Assembly (NCBI GenBank): GCA_035760965.1
Contig: DASTRY010000035.1
Location: 1 to 64,000 of the forward strand
DNA from: JADGHX01 sp035760965
Lineage (GTDB): Bacteria > Pseudomonadota > Gammaproteobacteria > Steroidobacterales > Steroidobacteraceae
Direction of reading: 5' to 3'
Length of the DNA stretch: 64,000 bases
Under the pieces are notes generated by a model. The model searched no databases. It was not told the origin of the DNA and saw nothing but the letters and a program-made list of their open reading frames with translations. Each line of letters begins with the position of its first letter. Position 1 is the first letter of the stretch. Positions 28,341-36,726 of the stretch are shown here, piece after piece. The position numbers and the translations under genes were made by a program.

Positions 28341-29756
28341 TCAGCGCCGGTTCGGATCGAAGTGCTTGGCGAGACCTTGCCAGCACTCGAGGTAATTCGG
28401 CTGCAGCAGCGGTGATTCGAGCGCGTAGCGCGTCGGCCGGATCACATGACGCGTTTCGAACATGAACGCCATCGTGTCGGAGACTCGGTGCGGCCGCGTC
28501 GTGTCTGCGCGGCTCGCGTTCTCGAAGGTCGCCGCGTCGGGACCGTGACCGCTCATGCAGTTGTGAAGGGAGGCACCGCCCGGTACGAAGCCTTCCGCCT
28601 TCGCGTCGTACGCGCCGTGCACGAGCCCCATGAATTCGCTCGCGACATTGCGATGGAACCACGGTGGACGGAACGTGTGTTCCATCGCGAGCCAGCGCGG
28701 CGGGAAGATGACGAAGTCGATGGTGTCCGTCTGGAGCACCAGGAAGATCGACGGGTCCGGATGGTCGTAACTCACCGAGCCCATCGTGTTGAAGCGACGC
28801 AGGTCGTACTTGTGGGGCGCGTAGTTCCCGCGCCAGGCGACGACGTCGAACGGCGAGTGATCGATGGGCGCGGACCACAGGTGGCCGAGGAACTTCGCGG
28901 TCAGCTCGTAGTGGTCGTCGCGATCTTCGTACCAGGCGTGGGGCGCGCGGAAATCGCGCTCGCACGCGAGGCCGTTCGCGCCGATGGGGCCGAGGTCCGG
29001 CAAGCGGAAGGGCGCGCCGAAGCTCTCGCAGATGTAGCCGCGCGCGGTGCCGTCCGGGAGATCGACTTTGAAGCGGATGCCGCGCGGGATGATCGCGATC
29101 TCTTGCGGCTCGACGAGCAGCCGGCCCAGCTCCGTCGTGATCGACAGGCGACCTTGCTGGGGCACGATGAGGAGCTCGCCGTCGGCGTCGTAGAAGGCGC
29201 GCTTCTCCATCGAGCGGTTCGCGGCATAGACGTAAATGCCGCAGCCCGCTTGCGCTTGCGGGTCGCCGTTGCCCGCAATCGTGATGAGGCCGTCGATGAA
29301 GTCCGTCGGCTCGCTCGGAATCGGGTGCGGGTCCCAGCGAAGCTGCGAGGGTGGGGTCGTCGCGTCCGAGAAGTTGTTGGTGACGAGCCGGTTGTCGATG
29401 CGGCGAAACGCACCGTGCGTCACGGCGGGCCGAATCCGATACAGCCACGAGCGGCGATTGACGGCGCGTGGCGCGGTGAACGGCGTTCCGGAGATTTGCT
29501 CGGCATAGAGGCCGTACGGGCAACGCTGCGGCGAGTTCTGCTCCGGCAGCGCGCCGGGCAGCGCCTCGGTCGAGAAGTGATTCGCGAACCCGGTCTGGTA
29601 TGGGAACGCAAGTGCATCGCCGGCCGATGCGGCGCGGTCGGCTGATTCAGCGCGCTCGGCGGATTCGCCGCGAATTGCTGAACCGGCGTGATCGCCGCGC
29701 GCGCTCGCCCCAGCATTCGCCGACGCGCCGCGCTCGCCCGTTCGCGCCGCGCTCAC
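28341..29756 (-). CDS. hmgA: Homogentisate 1,2-dioxygenase with a low-complexity N-terminal extension
   Basis: A 471-residue enzyme. The core from 'FPYQTGFANHFSTEALPGAL' onward is of family length (about 430). It carries the iron ligands in 'PPRWLAMEHTFRPPWFHRN' and 'EFMGLVHGAYDAK', and the 'HNCMSGHGPDAATFENA' block. It opens homogentisate to maleylacetoacetate in the cytoplasm. The only usable start is GTG 29756, overlapping the hppD stop as GTGA with a GAGAGG site. This adds about 40 residues of Ala/Glu/Arg/Ser repeats ('GESAERAESADRAASAG') ahead of the normal N-terminus. That extension looks like a short tandem repeat captured into the gene. Confidence 0.96.
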   Translation of the reverse strand: MSAARTGERGASANAGASARGDHAGSAIRGESAERAESADRAASAGDALAFPYQTGFANHFSTEALPGALPEQNSPQRCPYGLYAEQISGTPFTAPRAVNRRSWLYRIRPAVTHGAFRRIDNRLVTNNFSDATTPPSQLRWDPHPIPSEPTDFIDGLITIAGNGDPQAQAGCGIYVYAANRSMEKRAFYDADGELLIVPQQGRLSITTELGRLLVEPQEIAIIPRGIRFKVDLPDGTARGYICESFGAPFRLPDLGPIGANGLACERDFRAPHAWYEDRDDHYELTAKFLGHLWSAPIDHSPFDVVAWRGNYAPHKYDLRRFNTMGSVSYDHPDPSIFLVLQTDTIDFVIFPPRWLAMEHTFRPPWFHRNVASEFMGLVHGAYDAKAEGFVPGGASLHNCMSGHGPDAATFENASRADTTRPHRVSDTMAFMFETRHVIRPTRYALESPLLQPNYLECWQGLAKHFDPNRR

Positions 29757-30847
29757 GGCCGCCTCTCTACGCCCGGCGCGTCCGAGAGCACGCCGCGGCG
29801 GATCTGATCGAGCTCGAGCGATTCGAACAGCGCCTTGAAATTGCCTTCGCCGAAGCCTTCGTTGCCCTTGCGTTCGATGATCTCGAAGAAGCACGGCCCG
29901 ACGACATTCTGCGTGAAGATCTGCAGCAGCAGTCCCTGACCCTGCGTTGGTGCGCCGTCGATGAGGATGCGTCGCTCCTTCAGTCGCTGCACATCCTCGC
30001 CGTGCCCCGGCACGCGCGCATCGATGCCTTCGTAATACGTATCCGGCGTGTCCTGGAACTGCACGCCGCGCGCCCGCATGCGATCGACCGTCTCGTAGAT
30101 GTTGCTAGAACCGAGCGCAACGTGCTGTATGCCCTCACCCCGATAGTGCTGCAGGAATTCCTCGATCTGCGACTTGTCGTCCTGACTCTCGTTCAGCGGG
30201 ATGCGGATCTTGCCGTCGGGGCTCGTCATCGCCTTGGAGAAGAGCCCGGTGACCTTGCCCTCGATGTCGAAGTAGCGAATCTCGCGGAAGTTGAAGATGC
30301 GCTCGTAGAAATCTGCCCACACCTTCATGTTGCCGCGATGGACGTTGTGCGTGAGGTGATCGATGTACGTGAGCCCGGCGCTGTTGCCCGCTTCGCGCTC
30401 GGCCGCGCCCGGGATCGGCACGAAGTCCACGTCGTAGATCTCGCGCGCGCCGTACATGTCCACGAGATACAGATACGAGCCGCCGATGCCCTCGATCGCG
30501 GGGATGTTGAGCTCCATCGGTCCGATGGAGCCTTTCACTTCCTTGGCGCCGCGCTCGACGGCGAGGCGCAGCGCCTTCGCGGCGTCGCGCACGCGGAAGG
30601 CCATGGCGTTGATCGACGGGCCGTGCCGGCCGCGGAAGTCCGCCGCCTGGCCGCTCGGTTCCATGTTGAGGATGAAGTCGACGTCGCCCTGCTTGAAGCG
30701 CAGGACGTTCTTCGAGCGATGGCGCGCCACCGCGGTGAAGCCCATCGCTTCGAAGAGCCGCGCCAGCGCCTGCGGGTCGGGGCTCGTGAATTCGACGAAC
30801 TCGAAGCCGTCGGTGCCGAGGGGGTTGTCGTAGAGATCTTGGGACAT
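29753..30847 (-). CDS. hppD: 4-hydroxyphenylpyruvate dioxygenase
   Basis: A 364-residue HPPD with two VOC-like halves. Iron ligands are visible in 'YIDHLTHNVHRGNM' (first His), 'GIQHVALGSSNIYETVDRMR' (second His) and 'CFFEIIERKGNEGFGEGNFK' (Glu and C-terminal gate). It converts 4-hydroxyphenylpyruvate to homogentisate. It is the first gene of the operon, with the promoter at 30901-30928 and an untranslated leader of about 47 bases. Its stop overlaps the GTG of hmgA. Substrate would come from tyrosine transamination elsewhere in the genome. Confidence 0.97.
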   Translation of the reverse strand: MSQDLYDNPLGTDGFEFVEFTSPDPQALARLFEAMGFTAVARHRSKNVLRFKQGDVDFILNMEPSGQAADFRGRHGPSINAMAFRVRDAAKALRLAVERGAKEVKGSIGPMELNIPAIEGIGGSYLYLVDMYGAREIYDVDFVPIPGAAEREAGNSAGLTYIDHLTHNVHRGNMKVWADFYERIFNFREIRYFDIEGKVTGLFSKAMTSPDGKIRIPLNESQDDKSQIEEFLQHYRGEGIQHVALGSSNIYETVDRMRARGVQFQDTPDTYYEGIDARVPGHGEDVQRLKERRILIDGAPTQGQGLLLQIFTQNVVGPCFFEIIERKGNEGFGEGNFKALFESLELDQIRRGVLSDAPGVERRP

Positions 30848-30900
30848 GGTCCGGGCGCCTCGTTAACGGGGGAAGCACGGGGGCTTCTCGATGGCTCCGG

Positions 30901-30928
30901 ATTATCCAGTTGCAGATGTAACTATCAA
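30901..30928 (-). promoter_or_regulatory. Sigma-70-type promoter of the hppD operon
   Basis: On the minus strand, TTGATA (30928-30923) is followed after 16 bases by GATAAT (30906-30901). These are close matches to the -35 and -10 consensus in an otherwise GC-rich region. Predicted transcription start is near 30894, about 47 bases before the hppD ATG. The two operator-like repeats lie one between the hexamers and one across and upstream of the -35, an ideal layout for repression. Confidence 0.7.
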
Positions 30929-30944
30929 GTTGCAACCGTAACTA
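30908..30944. promoter_or_regulatory. Tandem near-palindromic operators for the MarR-type regulator
   Basis: agttgcagatgtaact (30908-30923) and agttgcaaccgtaact (30928-30943) share identical half-sites AGTTGC-N4-GTAACT, each nearly palindromic, and are spaced 20 bp centre to centre, i.e. two helical turns on one face. They overlap the hppD promoter. The linked MarR gene at the end of the operon is the obvious ligand-responsive protein to bind them. Confidence 0.7.
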
Positions 30945-31050
30945 GCTGGACCGGAAGCAGGTGACACGGCCGGCGAAGCGGCGCGCGATTGCATAACGGC
31001 CCGAGTGGGCGCGGGCGCCGGATCACCGCACCGGCTGCTTCCGTCAAGTC

Positions 31051-31290
31051 GCCGCCGCCGCAGGCATTTGGACACGTTCATCGCGAGGGCTGGTGCCGCA
31101 GGGTCCGTTGCGTCAACTGCGGCCCCCGAGGCATTCGACGCACTCGTAGTCCAGCCGTCGCCGCACGCATTTTGACACCTTCATCGTGAGGTTTGGTGCC
31201 GCGGGCCCGTTGGGCCAACTGCGGCCACCCGAGGCATTTCGACGCACTCGTTGTCCCGCCGCCGCAGGCATCTGGACACGCTCATCTCGC
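31051..31290. repeat. Tandem repeat of about 102 bp, 2.4 copies
   Basis: The word gca(g/c)gcat(t/c)t(g/t)gacac begins at 31060, 31163 and 31264. The full units (about 103 and 101 bp) share long stretches such as tcatcg(c/t)gagg, tggtgccgc, gtcaactgcggcc-like and cgaggcatt-cgacgcactcgt. The third copy is cut after about 38 bp. It occupies the non-coding interval between the hppD promoter and the cytochrome gene; the two units are about 85 percent alike by eye. The rest of 30848-31357 holds only the promoter and operator elements. Confidence 0.75.
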
Positions 31291-31357
31291 GGACGCGGCC
31301 ACGGCGAGCCCTTCGCTTATCATCCCGCCCGGCACTGAAGCCAGGGGGACGCATAAC

Positions 31358-31921
31358 GTGAGACGAGTCTTCATCGCACGCGCCGTGCTCACGACGATGG
31401 CGACGGCTGCCGGTCTCGCCTGCGCGGCGCGCCCCGCGCCCGATGCCGGCCCGGGCTGGACCGGCCTGACTCACCCCGAGCAGGTGATCACCGCTCGGCA
31501 AGAGCTGATGGAGCACATCGAGCTCCTCATGGAGCCGATCGACACCATCCAGGTCGAGGACGTGAAGAATCCGGAGCAGCTGCGCGCGAACGCTGAAACG
31601 ATCGAAGCGATGCTGCTCGCGCTCCCGCACCTCTTCCCGCCGACGACGAACCGGTACGACCCGAAGGCCGAAGAGCCCGCGACTCTCGCTCTGCCGGGCA
31701 TCTGGAAGAACTTCGATAGCTTCTACAGGCTCGCCGCGGCCGCGGCGAGCGCTGCGCAGAAGATGTCCGAGACGCAAGGCAAGGAGCCGTTGCGCAACGC
31801 GAGTCGCGAGCTGCGCGCGAGCTGCGACGCGTGCCACACGCTGTATCTGCGACCGTACGTGCCGCCGAAGGTGCTGGACTCGGACACGAATTTCGACTTC
31901 GACTCGGTGCTGCGAAAGTAA
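31358..31921 (+). CDS. Cytochrome c'-like secreted monohaem protein
   Basis: A 187-residue protein starting at GTG 31358 (GGGGGA site). The N-terminus is a signal, perhaps lipoprotein-type ('TTMATAAGLACAARPAP'). The body is helical ('ITARQELMEHIELLMEPIDT', 'LRANAETIEAMLLALPHLFP'). The haem site 'SCDACHTLYLRPYVPP' is near the C-terminus, the hallmark of four-helix class II cytochromes (c'). It lacks long C-terminal sequence after the haem, as usual. By family it binds gases or moves electrons in the periplasm. It is convergent with the SRPBCC gene (three-base gap). Confidence 0.85.
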   Translation: MRRVFIARAVLTTMATAAGLACAARPAPDAGPGWTGLTHPEQVITARQELMEHIELLMEPIDTIQVEDVKNPEQLRANAETIEAMLLALPHLFPPTTNRYDPKAEEPATLALPGIWKNFDSFYRLAAAAASAAQKMSETQGKEPLRNASRELRASCDACHTLYLRPYVPPKVLDSDTNFDFDSVLRK

Positions 31922-31924
31922 TTA

Positions 31925-32371
31925 CTAACCCGGGATCTCCGGCTCGACCAGTCGCGCGAGGTACTCGAGCGACTCCTGCCAGCCGAGGTAGCACTGTTCC
32001 GTCGGAATCGCCTCGGGGAGCCCTTCCTGCACGACGTTCAGCTCTGTACCGCACGAGACGGCACGCAACATCACGGTCGTCAGGATCTCGCCCGGCAGAT
32101 TCGGGTCGTCGAACGCGTCCGTGTACTTCAGACGCTCGTTCGGCACGAGCTCGAGGTACTTGCCGCCGAACGAATGCCGGTTGCCGCTCGTGAAATTGCG
32201 AAAGGACATCTTGAAGCTGCCGCCGACCTTGGCGTCCAGCTGATCGACCTTGCACGTGAAGCCGTGGGGCGGCAGCCAGCGGGCGAGGGCCTCGGCGTCG
32301 GTGAACGCGCGGAACACTTTGTCGGGCTTCGCGCGCAGAACGCGATGGAGGCGGACGGTGTTGGCGGACAT
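31925..32371 (-). CDS. SRPBCC / AHSA1-like START-domain protein
   Basis: A 148-residue protein with the AHSA1 pattern 'LHRVLRAKPDKVFRAFTDAE', 'LARWLPPHGFTCKVDQLDAK', 'GGSFKMSFRNF', 'GKYLELVPNERLKYTDAFDD' and 'GWQESLEYLARLVE'. It forms a hydrophobic ligand pocket; ligands are rarely known and many members are polyketide-cyclase-like or stress proteins. ATG 32371 has an AGGAGA site; an upstream in-frame extension has no family similarity. It is divergent from the molybdenum hydroxylase genes (128 bp). Confidence 0.9.
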   Translation of the reverse strand: MSANTVRLHRVLRAKPDKVFRAFTDAEALARWLPPHGFTCKVDQLDAKVGGSFKMSFRNFTSGNRHSFGGKYLELVPNERLKYTDAFDDPNLPGEILTTVMLRAVSCGTELNVVQEGLPEAIPTEQCYLGWQESLEYLARLVEPEIPG

Positions 32372-32499
32372 CGGGAATCTCCTGTGACAGCTGAGTTGGC
32401 TCGCTCCAAGGACGAACGGCCCAGCCCGAATCCGACATCGTTGCCGCGGCCCGGCATGCGCGTGAGAATCGCCCATCGACCCAGGAGGAGGAAACTCAC

Positions 32500-32973
32500 A
32501 TGCGCCTCAAGGTGAACGGCAAGGAGCACGACCTCGCGGGGGTCGACGAGTCCACGCCTCTGTTATGGGTGCTGCGAGACCATCTAGGGCTGGTCGGCAC
32601 GAAATACGGCTGCGGCATCGGGCAATGCGGCGCCTGCACGGTACACGTCGAGGCCGAGCCCGTCCGCTCGTGCTCGGTTCCGCTGGCAGCGGTCGCGGAT
32701 CAAACCATCACCACCATTGAAGGAATAGCGCGCCCGGATGGGACCCTCCATCCCGTGCAGGCCGCGTGGATCGAGCACGACGTTGCCCAGTGTGGGTACT
32801 GCCAGGCGGGGCAGATCATGTCGGCCGTCGCGCTGCTGCGCCGAACGCCGGACCCGAGCGATCAGGACATCGATACCGCCATGGCGGGCAACCTGTGCCG
32901 CTGCGCCACGTATCTGCGCATTCGCAAAGCCATCAAAGCGGCTGCCGAGGCGAGCCGGGGAGCGTCCTCATGA
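32500..32973 (+). CDS. iorA: (2Fe-2S)-binding small subunit of an IorAB-type molybdenum hydroxylase
   Basis: A 157-residue protein with two iron-sulphur sites: 'CGIGQCGACTVHV' (plant-ferredoxin-like) and the helical-domain pair 'CGYCQAGQIM' with 'CRCATYLRIRKAI'. This is the standard electron-transfer subunit of isoquinoline-1-oxidoreductase and aldehyde-oxidase-like enzymes. A perfect aggaggag site precedes ATG 32500. Its stop overlaps the start of the large subunit (ATGA). There is no FAD subunit, which matches the IorAB class that uses membrane cytochromes as acceptors. Confidence 0.93.
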   Translation: MRLKVNGKEHDLAGVDESTPLLWVLRDHLGLVGTKYGCGIGQCGACTVHVEAEPVRSCSVPLAAVADQTITTIEGIARPDGTLHPVQAAWIEHDVAQCGYCQAGQIMSAVALLRRTPDPSDQDIDTAMAGNLCRCATYLRIRKAIKAAAEASRGASS

Positions 32974-35264
32974 GCGCAACCGTTCCGGAAATCAATGAGG
33001 CGCTCGGCGCCGCCGACGCCCAAGTCCGTGAGCTTCTGCGGTTTGCCGAAGAGGGCGCGGCTCACCGCGAGATGAGTCGCCGCACGTTCATCAAGCTCGC
33101 CGGCCTCGCGGGAGGTGGGTTCGCACTGGCGTTTCACGTGGGCGAGCCCGCCGCCGCGCCGGCGTCCACGAACAGCAGTGCACCGCCGAACTCCGCAGCC
33201 GAAGCCGCGCTGAATGCGTACGTGCGCATCATGCCGGACGGCACGATCACGCTCTTCAGCAAGAACCCGGAGATCGGGCAGGGCGTGAAGACCTCGCTCC
33301 CGCTCATCATCGCCGAAGAGCTCGACGCCGATTGGACGCGCGTGCGGGTGGAGCAGGCGCCGATCGATGAGGCGCTGTTTGGGCAGCAGGGCGCCGGAGG
33401 TTCGCGCTCCATCCCGTCGAACTGGGACACGTTGCGCCGCGCGGGTGCGGCCGCGCGCGCGATGCTCGTCGCGGCGGCGGCGAAGCAATGGGGCGTTCCC
33501 GAAACCGAGCTGCGCACGCAGCGCGGGTTCGTCATTCACGAAGCGAGCGGCCGTCGCTTGGGATACGGTCCGCTCGCCAACGCCGCCGCGGCCCTGCCGG
33601 TGCCCGATGAAAAGTCGTTGAAGCTGAAGGAGCGCAAAGACTATCGCTTGCTCGGTGCGCGGTTCACCGGCGTCGACAACCACAAGATCGTGACGGGCCA
33701 GCCGCTTTTCGGCATCGATCAGATCGTGCCGGGCATGCGGTACGCGGTATTCGAGAAGTCGCCGGCGACGGGCGGCAAAGTGAGTCACGCCAATCTCGAC
33801 GAGATTCGCCGGCTGCCGGGTGTCGTGAACGCATTCGTGCTCGAGGGCACGGGCAAGCCGACCGAAGTGATGCCCGGCGTCGCCATCGTCGCCACGTCGA
33901 CGTACGCAGCGCTCAACGCGAAACGCCAGCTGAAAGTGAAGTGGGACGAGAGCGGCGCCGCGAAAGACAGCTGGACGCAAGCGAGCGCGCAGGCGCGCGA
34001 GCTTGCGCAGAAGCCCGGCGCGCAGGTTCTGCACAGCTCCGGCAATGTCGAAACGGCGCTGGCCTCCGCCAAGAGCTCGGTGGAAGCCTTCTATTCATAT
34101 CCCTTCGTGGCGCACGCGCCGCTCGAGCCGCAGAACTGCACGGCGTGGTATCGCGACGGAACCGTGGAGATTTGGGCCCCGACGCAGACGCCCACGGCCG
34201 GGCGCGCGCTCGTCGCCAACGTGCTCGGTATCGCGCCCGAGAAAGTGACAGTGCATCAGACGCGCGTCGGCGGCGGTTTCGGGCGTCGACTGATGAACGA
34301 CTACATGTGCGAGGCCGCCTTCATTTCGAAGCACGCCGGAGTGCCCGTGAAGCTGCAATGGACGCGCGAAGACGACATGATGCACGACTTCTACCGTCCC
34401 GGCGGCTTTCACGCGTTCAAGGCGGGACTGGACGCCAATGGCAAGCTGATTGCCTGGCGCGATCATTTCATCACCTTCACCGCAAATGGGGAGTCGCCGG
34501 CAAGCGCCGCGGAGATGCGCATGCCGGAATTCCCCGTGCCGCTGCTGCCGAATCTGCACATTGCGCAGACGATGCTGCCGTTGCAGGTGCCGACGGGGCC
34601 GTGGCGCGCGCCGCGCTCGAATGGAATCGCCTTCGCCGTGCAATCGTTCTTGCACGAGTGCGCGGTCGCCGCCAAGCGCGATCATCTGGCATTTCTGCTC
34701 GAAGTGATGGGCGAGCCGCGCTGGTTGCAGCCGGGGAATCCGGCGTCCCTCAACACCGAGCGTGCCGCGAACGTCATCAAGATGGCTGCGGCGAAGGCCG
34801 GCTGGGGACGTAACTTGCCGCAGGGCACGGGGCTCGGGCTCGCGTTTCATTTCAGCCATGCGGGGCACTTCGCGGAAGTGGCGCAGGTGCGGGTCGAGCG
34901 CAATCGCAAGTTGCACGTCGAGCGCATCACGGTGGCGGGCGACATCGGACCGATCGTGAACATGAGTGGCGCAGAGAATCAGGTGCAAGGTGCGGTGCTG
35001 GACGGATTCAGCACGGCCATGAATCTTGCGCTCACGCTGGAAAATGGCCGCGTCGCGGAGACGAATTTCGATCGCTACCCGCTGCTCCGCATCCCGAACG
35101 CGCCCGAGGTGGACGTGTATTTCATCCAGAGCGAGTTCGCGCCCACCGGAGTCGGCGAGCCCGCGTTACCGCCCGTCGCGCCGGCAATATGCAACGCCAT
35201 CTATGCGGCCACGGGGCACCGGGTGCGATCGCTCCCGTTGTCCAAAGAAGGTTTCAGCATCTGA
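32970..35264 (+). CDS. iorB: Molybdopterin-binding large subunit (IorB / aldehyde oxidase type)
   Basis: A 764-residue subunit of the xanthine-dehydrogenase superfamily. A 35-residue cytoplasmic N-tail precedes a twin-arginine signal ('MSRRTFIKLAGLAGGGFALA'), so the enzyme is exported folded. Cofactor-contact regions are 'GQGVKTSLPLIIAEELDADW', 'QQGAGGSRS', 'YSYPFVAHAPLEPQNCTAWY', 'TRVGGGFGRR', 'TGPWRAPRSNG' and the C-terminal 'PTGVGEPALPPVAPAICNAI', which holds the base Glu of this family. Members hydroxylate N-heterocycles or oxidise aldehydes with water as oxygen donor. Given the aromatic genes upstream, aldehyde oxidation is plausible but unproven. No cytochrome subunit follows. Confidence 0.93.
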   Translation: MSATVPEINEALGAADAQVRELLRFAEEGAAHREMSRRTFIKLAGLAGGGFALAFHVGEPAAAPASTNSSAPPNSAAEAALNAYVRIMPDGTITLFSKNPEIGQGVKTSLPLIIAEELDADWTRVRVEQAPIDEALFGQQGAGGSRSIPSNWDTLRRAGAAARAMLVAAAAKQWGVPETELRTQRGFVIHEASGRRLGYGPLANAAAALPVPDEKSLKLKERKDYRLLGARFTGVDNHKIVTGQPLFGIDQIVPGMRYAVFEKSPATGGKVSHANLDEIRRLPGVVNAFVLEGTGKPTEVMPGVAIVATSTYAALNAKRQLKVKWDESGAAKDSWTQASAQARELAQKPGAQVLHSSGNVETALASAKSSVEAFYSYPFVAHAPLEPQNCTAWYRDGTVEIWAPTQTPTAGRALVANVLGIAPEKVTVHQTRVGGGFGRRLMNDYMCEAAFISKHAGVPVKLQWTREDDMMHDFYRPGGFHAFKAGLDANGKLIAWRDHFITFTANGESPASAAEMRMPEFPVPLLPNLHIAQTMLPLQVPTGPWRAPRSNGIAFAVQSFLHECAVAAKRDHLAFLLEVMGEPRWLQPGNPASLNTERAANVIKMAAAKAGWGRNLPQGTGLGLAFHFSHAGHFAEVAQVRVERNRKLHVERITVAGDIGPIVNMSGAENQVQGAVLDGFSTAMNLALTLENGRVAETNFDRYPLLRIPNAPEVDVYFIQSEFAPTGVGEPALPPVAPAICNAIYAATGHRVRSLPLSKEGFSI

Positions 35265-35344
35265 CGGCACGGGGGCATGCGACGCGCGAACTGCGGTAAA
35301 TTCCGACGCCTCGCCGGCGGCCGCCGGTTCTGAAGGAGGTCTGC

Positions 35345-36721
35345 TTGTCGGAGTGGTCCGTTTCGCGCGTCGAGCAGCTTGCGCCGGATGGCGCGGCCGT
35401 GAAGGCCGCGCAGGGACTCGCGAAGCCGGCCAAGTGGCAGAGCCTCGGTCGCGATGAGCGACATCTCTGGGGCGAGTGTCAGGGCAGCGGCGCCAATCCG
35501 TATCAAGTGCGCGTGGACCTCGAGGTCGCGGCGTACAAGTGCAGCTGTCCAAGTCGCAAGCAGCCCTGCAAGCACACGCTTGGACTGCTGTTGATGTTGG
35601 CGGGCGGCACGAGCATTCCGTCGGCAGCGCCGCCGGCATTTGTCGAGGAGTGGATTGCGGGACGCGCAAAACGCGCGGAGGCGAAGGCGACTCGCGCGGT
35701 GGCGCCCGACAAGCCGCCCGATCCGGAGGCTCAGGCACGACGCGCGGACAAGCGAGAGTCGCGCATCGAGGGCGGGCTCGCGCAGCTCGAATCGTGGCTC
35801 GCGGATTGTGTCGCGCAGGGACTGGCCGCGACGCGCGCTCGGCCGTCGAAGTTCTGGTCGGAGATGGCGGCGCGGCTCGTGGACGCTCAGGCGCCGGGGT
35901 TGGCGCGTCGTGTCTACGCGCTCAGTGAGCTCGCCGTCTCTGGAGAGAACTGGCAGTCGGACCTCTTGGCCGGCATGGCGCGACTGCAACTCCTGATCGA
36001 TGCGTATCGACGGCTCGACAAGTTGCCGGCGCCGCTCGCCGCTGAAGTGCGGACGCAAGTGGGGTGGACGCAATCGAGGGAGAGTCTGCTCGAGCGCGCG
36101 GGAGTGCGGGAGCACTGGCACGTGCTCGGCCATCGGCAGAGCCAGGACGATCAGCTGCGCACGCAGTACACGTGGCTCGCCGGGCTCGAGTCCGGACGGT
36201 TCGCGATGCTGCTGGAGTTTGCGATCGGCAATCAGCCGTTGCCCGCGACGCTACGGATCGGGCAGGTCGTCGATGCAGAGCTCGTGTACTTCGATGGTGC
36301 GCCCTTGCTGCGCGCATTGGTGAAGCAGAGGTTCGAAGGAGCGCCGCCGCGGCATTCGCTGCCGGCGGCGCTAGATGTCGCCGGGCTGCAGCGCGAGTTC
36401 GCCGCGCGGCTTGCGGAGAATCCGCTGCTCGAGCGATGGCCTGCGGTGCTCGGGCCGGTGACGACCTTGATCAGCGGCGCGGGTCGGGGCACGAGCAGCG
36501 CGGCGCAGATGGTGTTCGTGGATTCAGCGGGTCGGCGAGTGCCGGCCGTGCGCTGGTTTCGGCATGGATGGCTGTTCGATGCGCTCGCGGGCGGCGGATC
36601 GTTGCGCGTGTTCGGGCAGTGGGACGGTCGCGCGTTCGATCCGATTTCCGTCGAGCATGAGGGGCGGCTGTATTCGCTCGCTCACGTGGGCGAGTTGCCC
36701 GCGCTCTCTAAAGTGGCCTGA
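35345..36721 (+). CDS. SWIM zinc-finger protein (first gene of the MoxR/VWA cluster)
   Basis: A 458-residue protein. The SWIM motif CxCx(6)CxH is complete at Cys66, Cys68, Cys75 and His77 ('CSCPSRKQPCKH'), preceded by the usual 'LWGECQGSGANPYQVRVDLE' strands. The rest is a long helical and beta region with no catalytic motif I can name. SWIM domains bind nucleic acid or protein. The start is TTG at 35345, seven bases after a strong GGAGG; no ATG fits. It is five bases ahead of the DUF5691 gene and starts the five-gene run to 43259. Confidence 0.88.
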   Translation: MSEWSVSRVEQLAPDGAAVKAAQGLAKPAKWQSLGRDERHLWGECQGSGANPYQVRVDLEVAAYKCSCPSRKQPCKHTLGLLLMLAGGTSIPSAAPPAFVEEWIAGRAKRAEAKATRAVAPDKPPDPEAQARRADKRESRIEGGLAQLESWLADCVAQGLAATRARPSKFWSEMAARLVDAQAPGLARRVYALSELAVSGENWQSDLLAGMARLQLLIDAYRRLDKLPAPLAAEVRTQVGWTQSRESLLERAGVREHWHVLGHRQSQDDQLRTQYTWLAGLESGRFAMLLEFAIGNQPLPATLRIGQVVDAELVYFDGAPLLRALVKQRFEGAPPRHSLPAALDVAGLQREFAARLAENPLLERWPAVLGPVTTLISGAGRGTSSAAQMVFVDSAGRRVPAVRWFRHGWLFDALAGGGSLRVFGQWDGRAFDPISVEHEGRLYSLAHVGELPALSKVA

Positions 36722-36726
36722 CGCCG

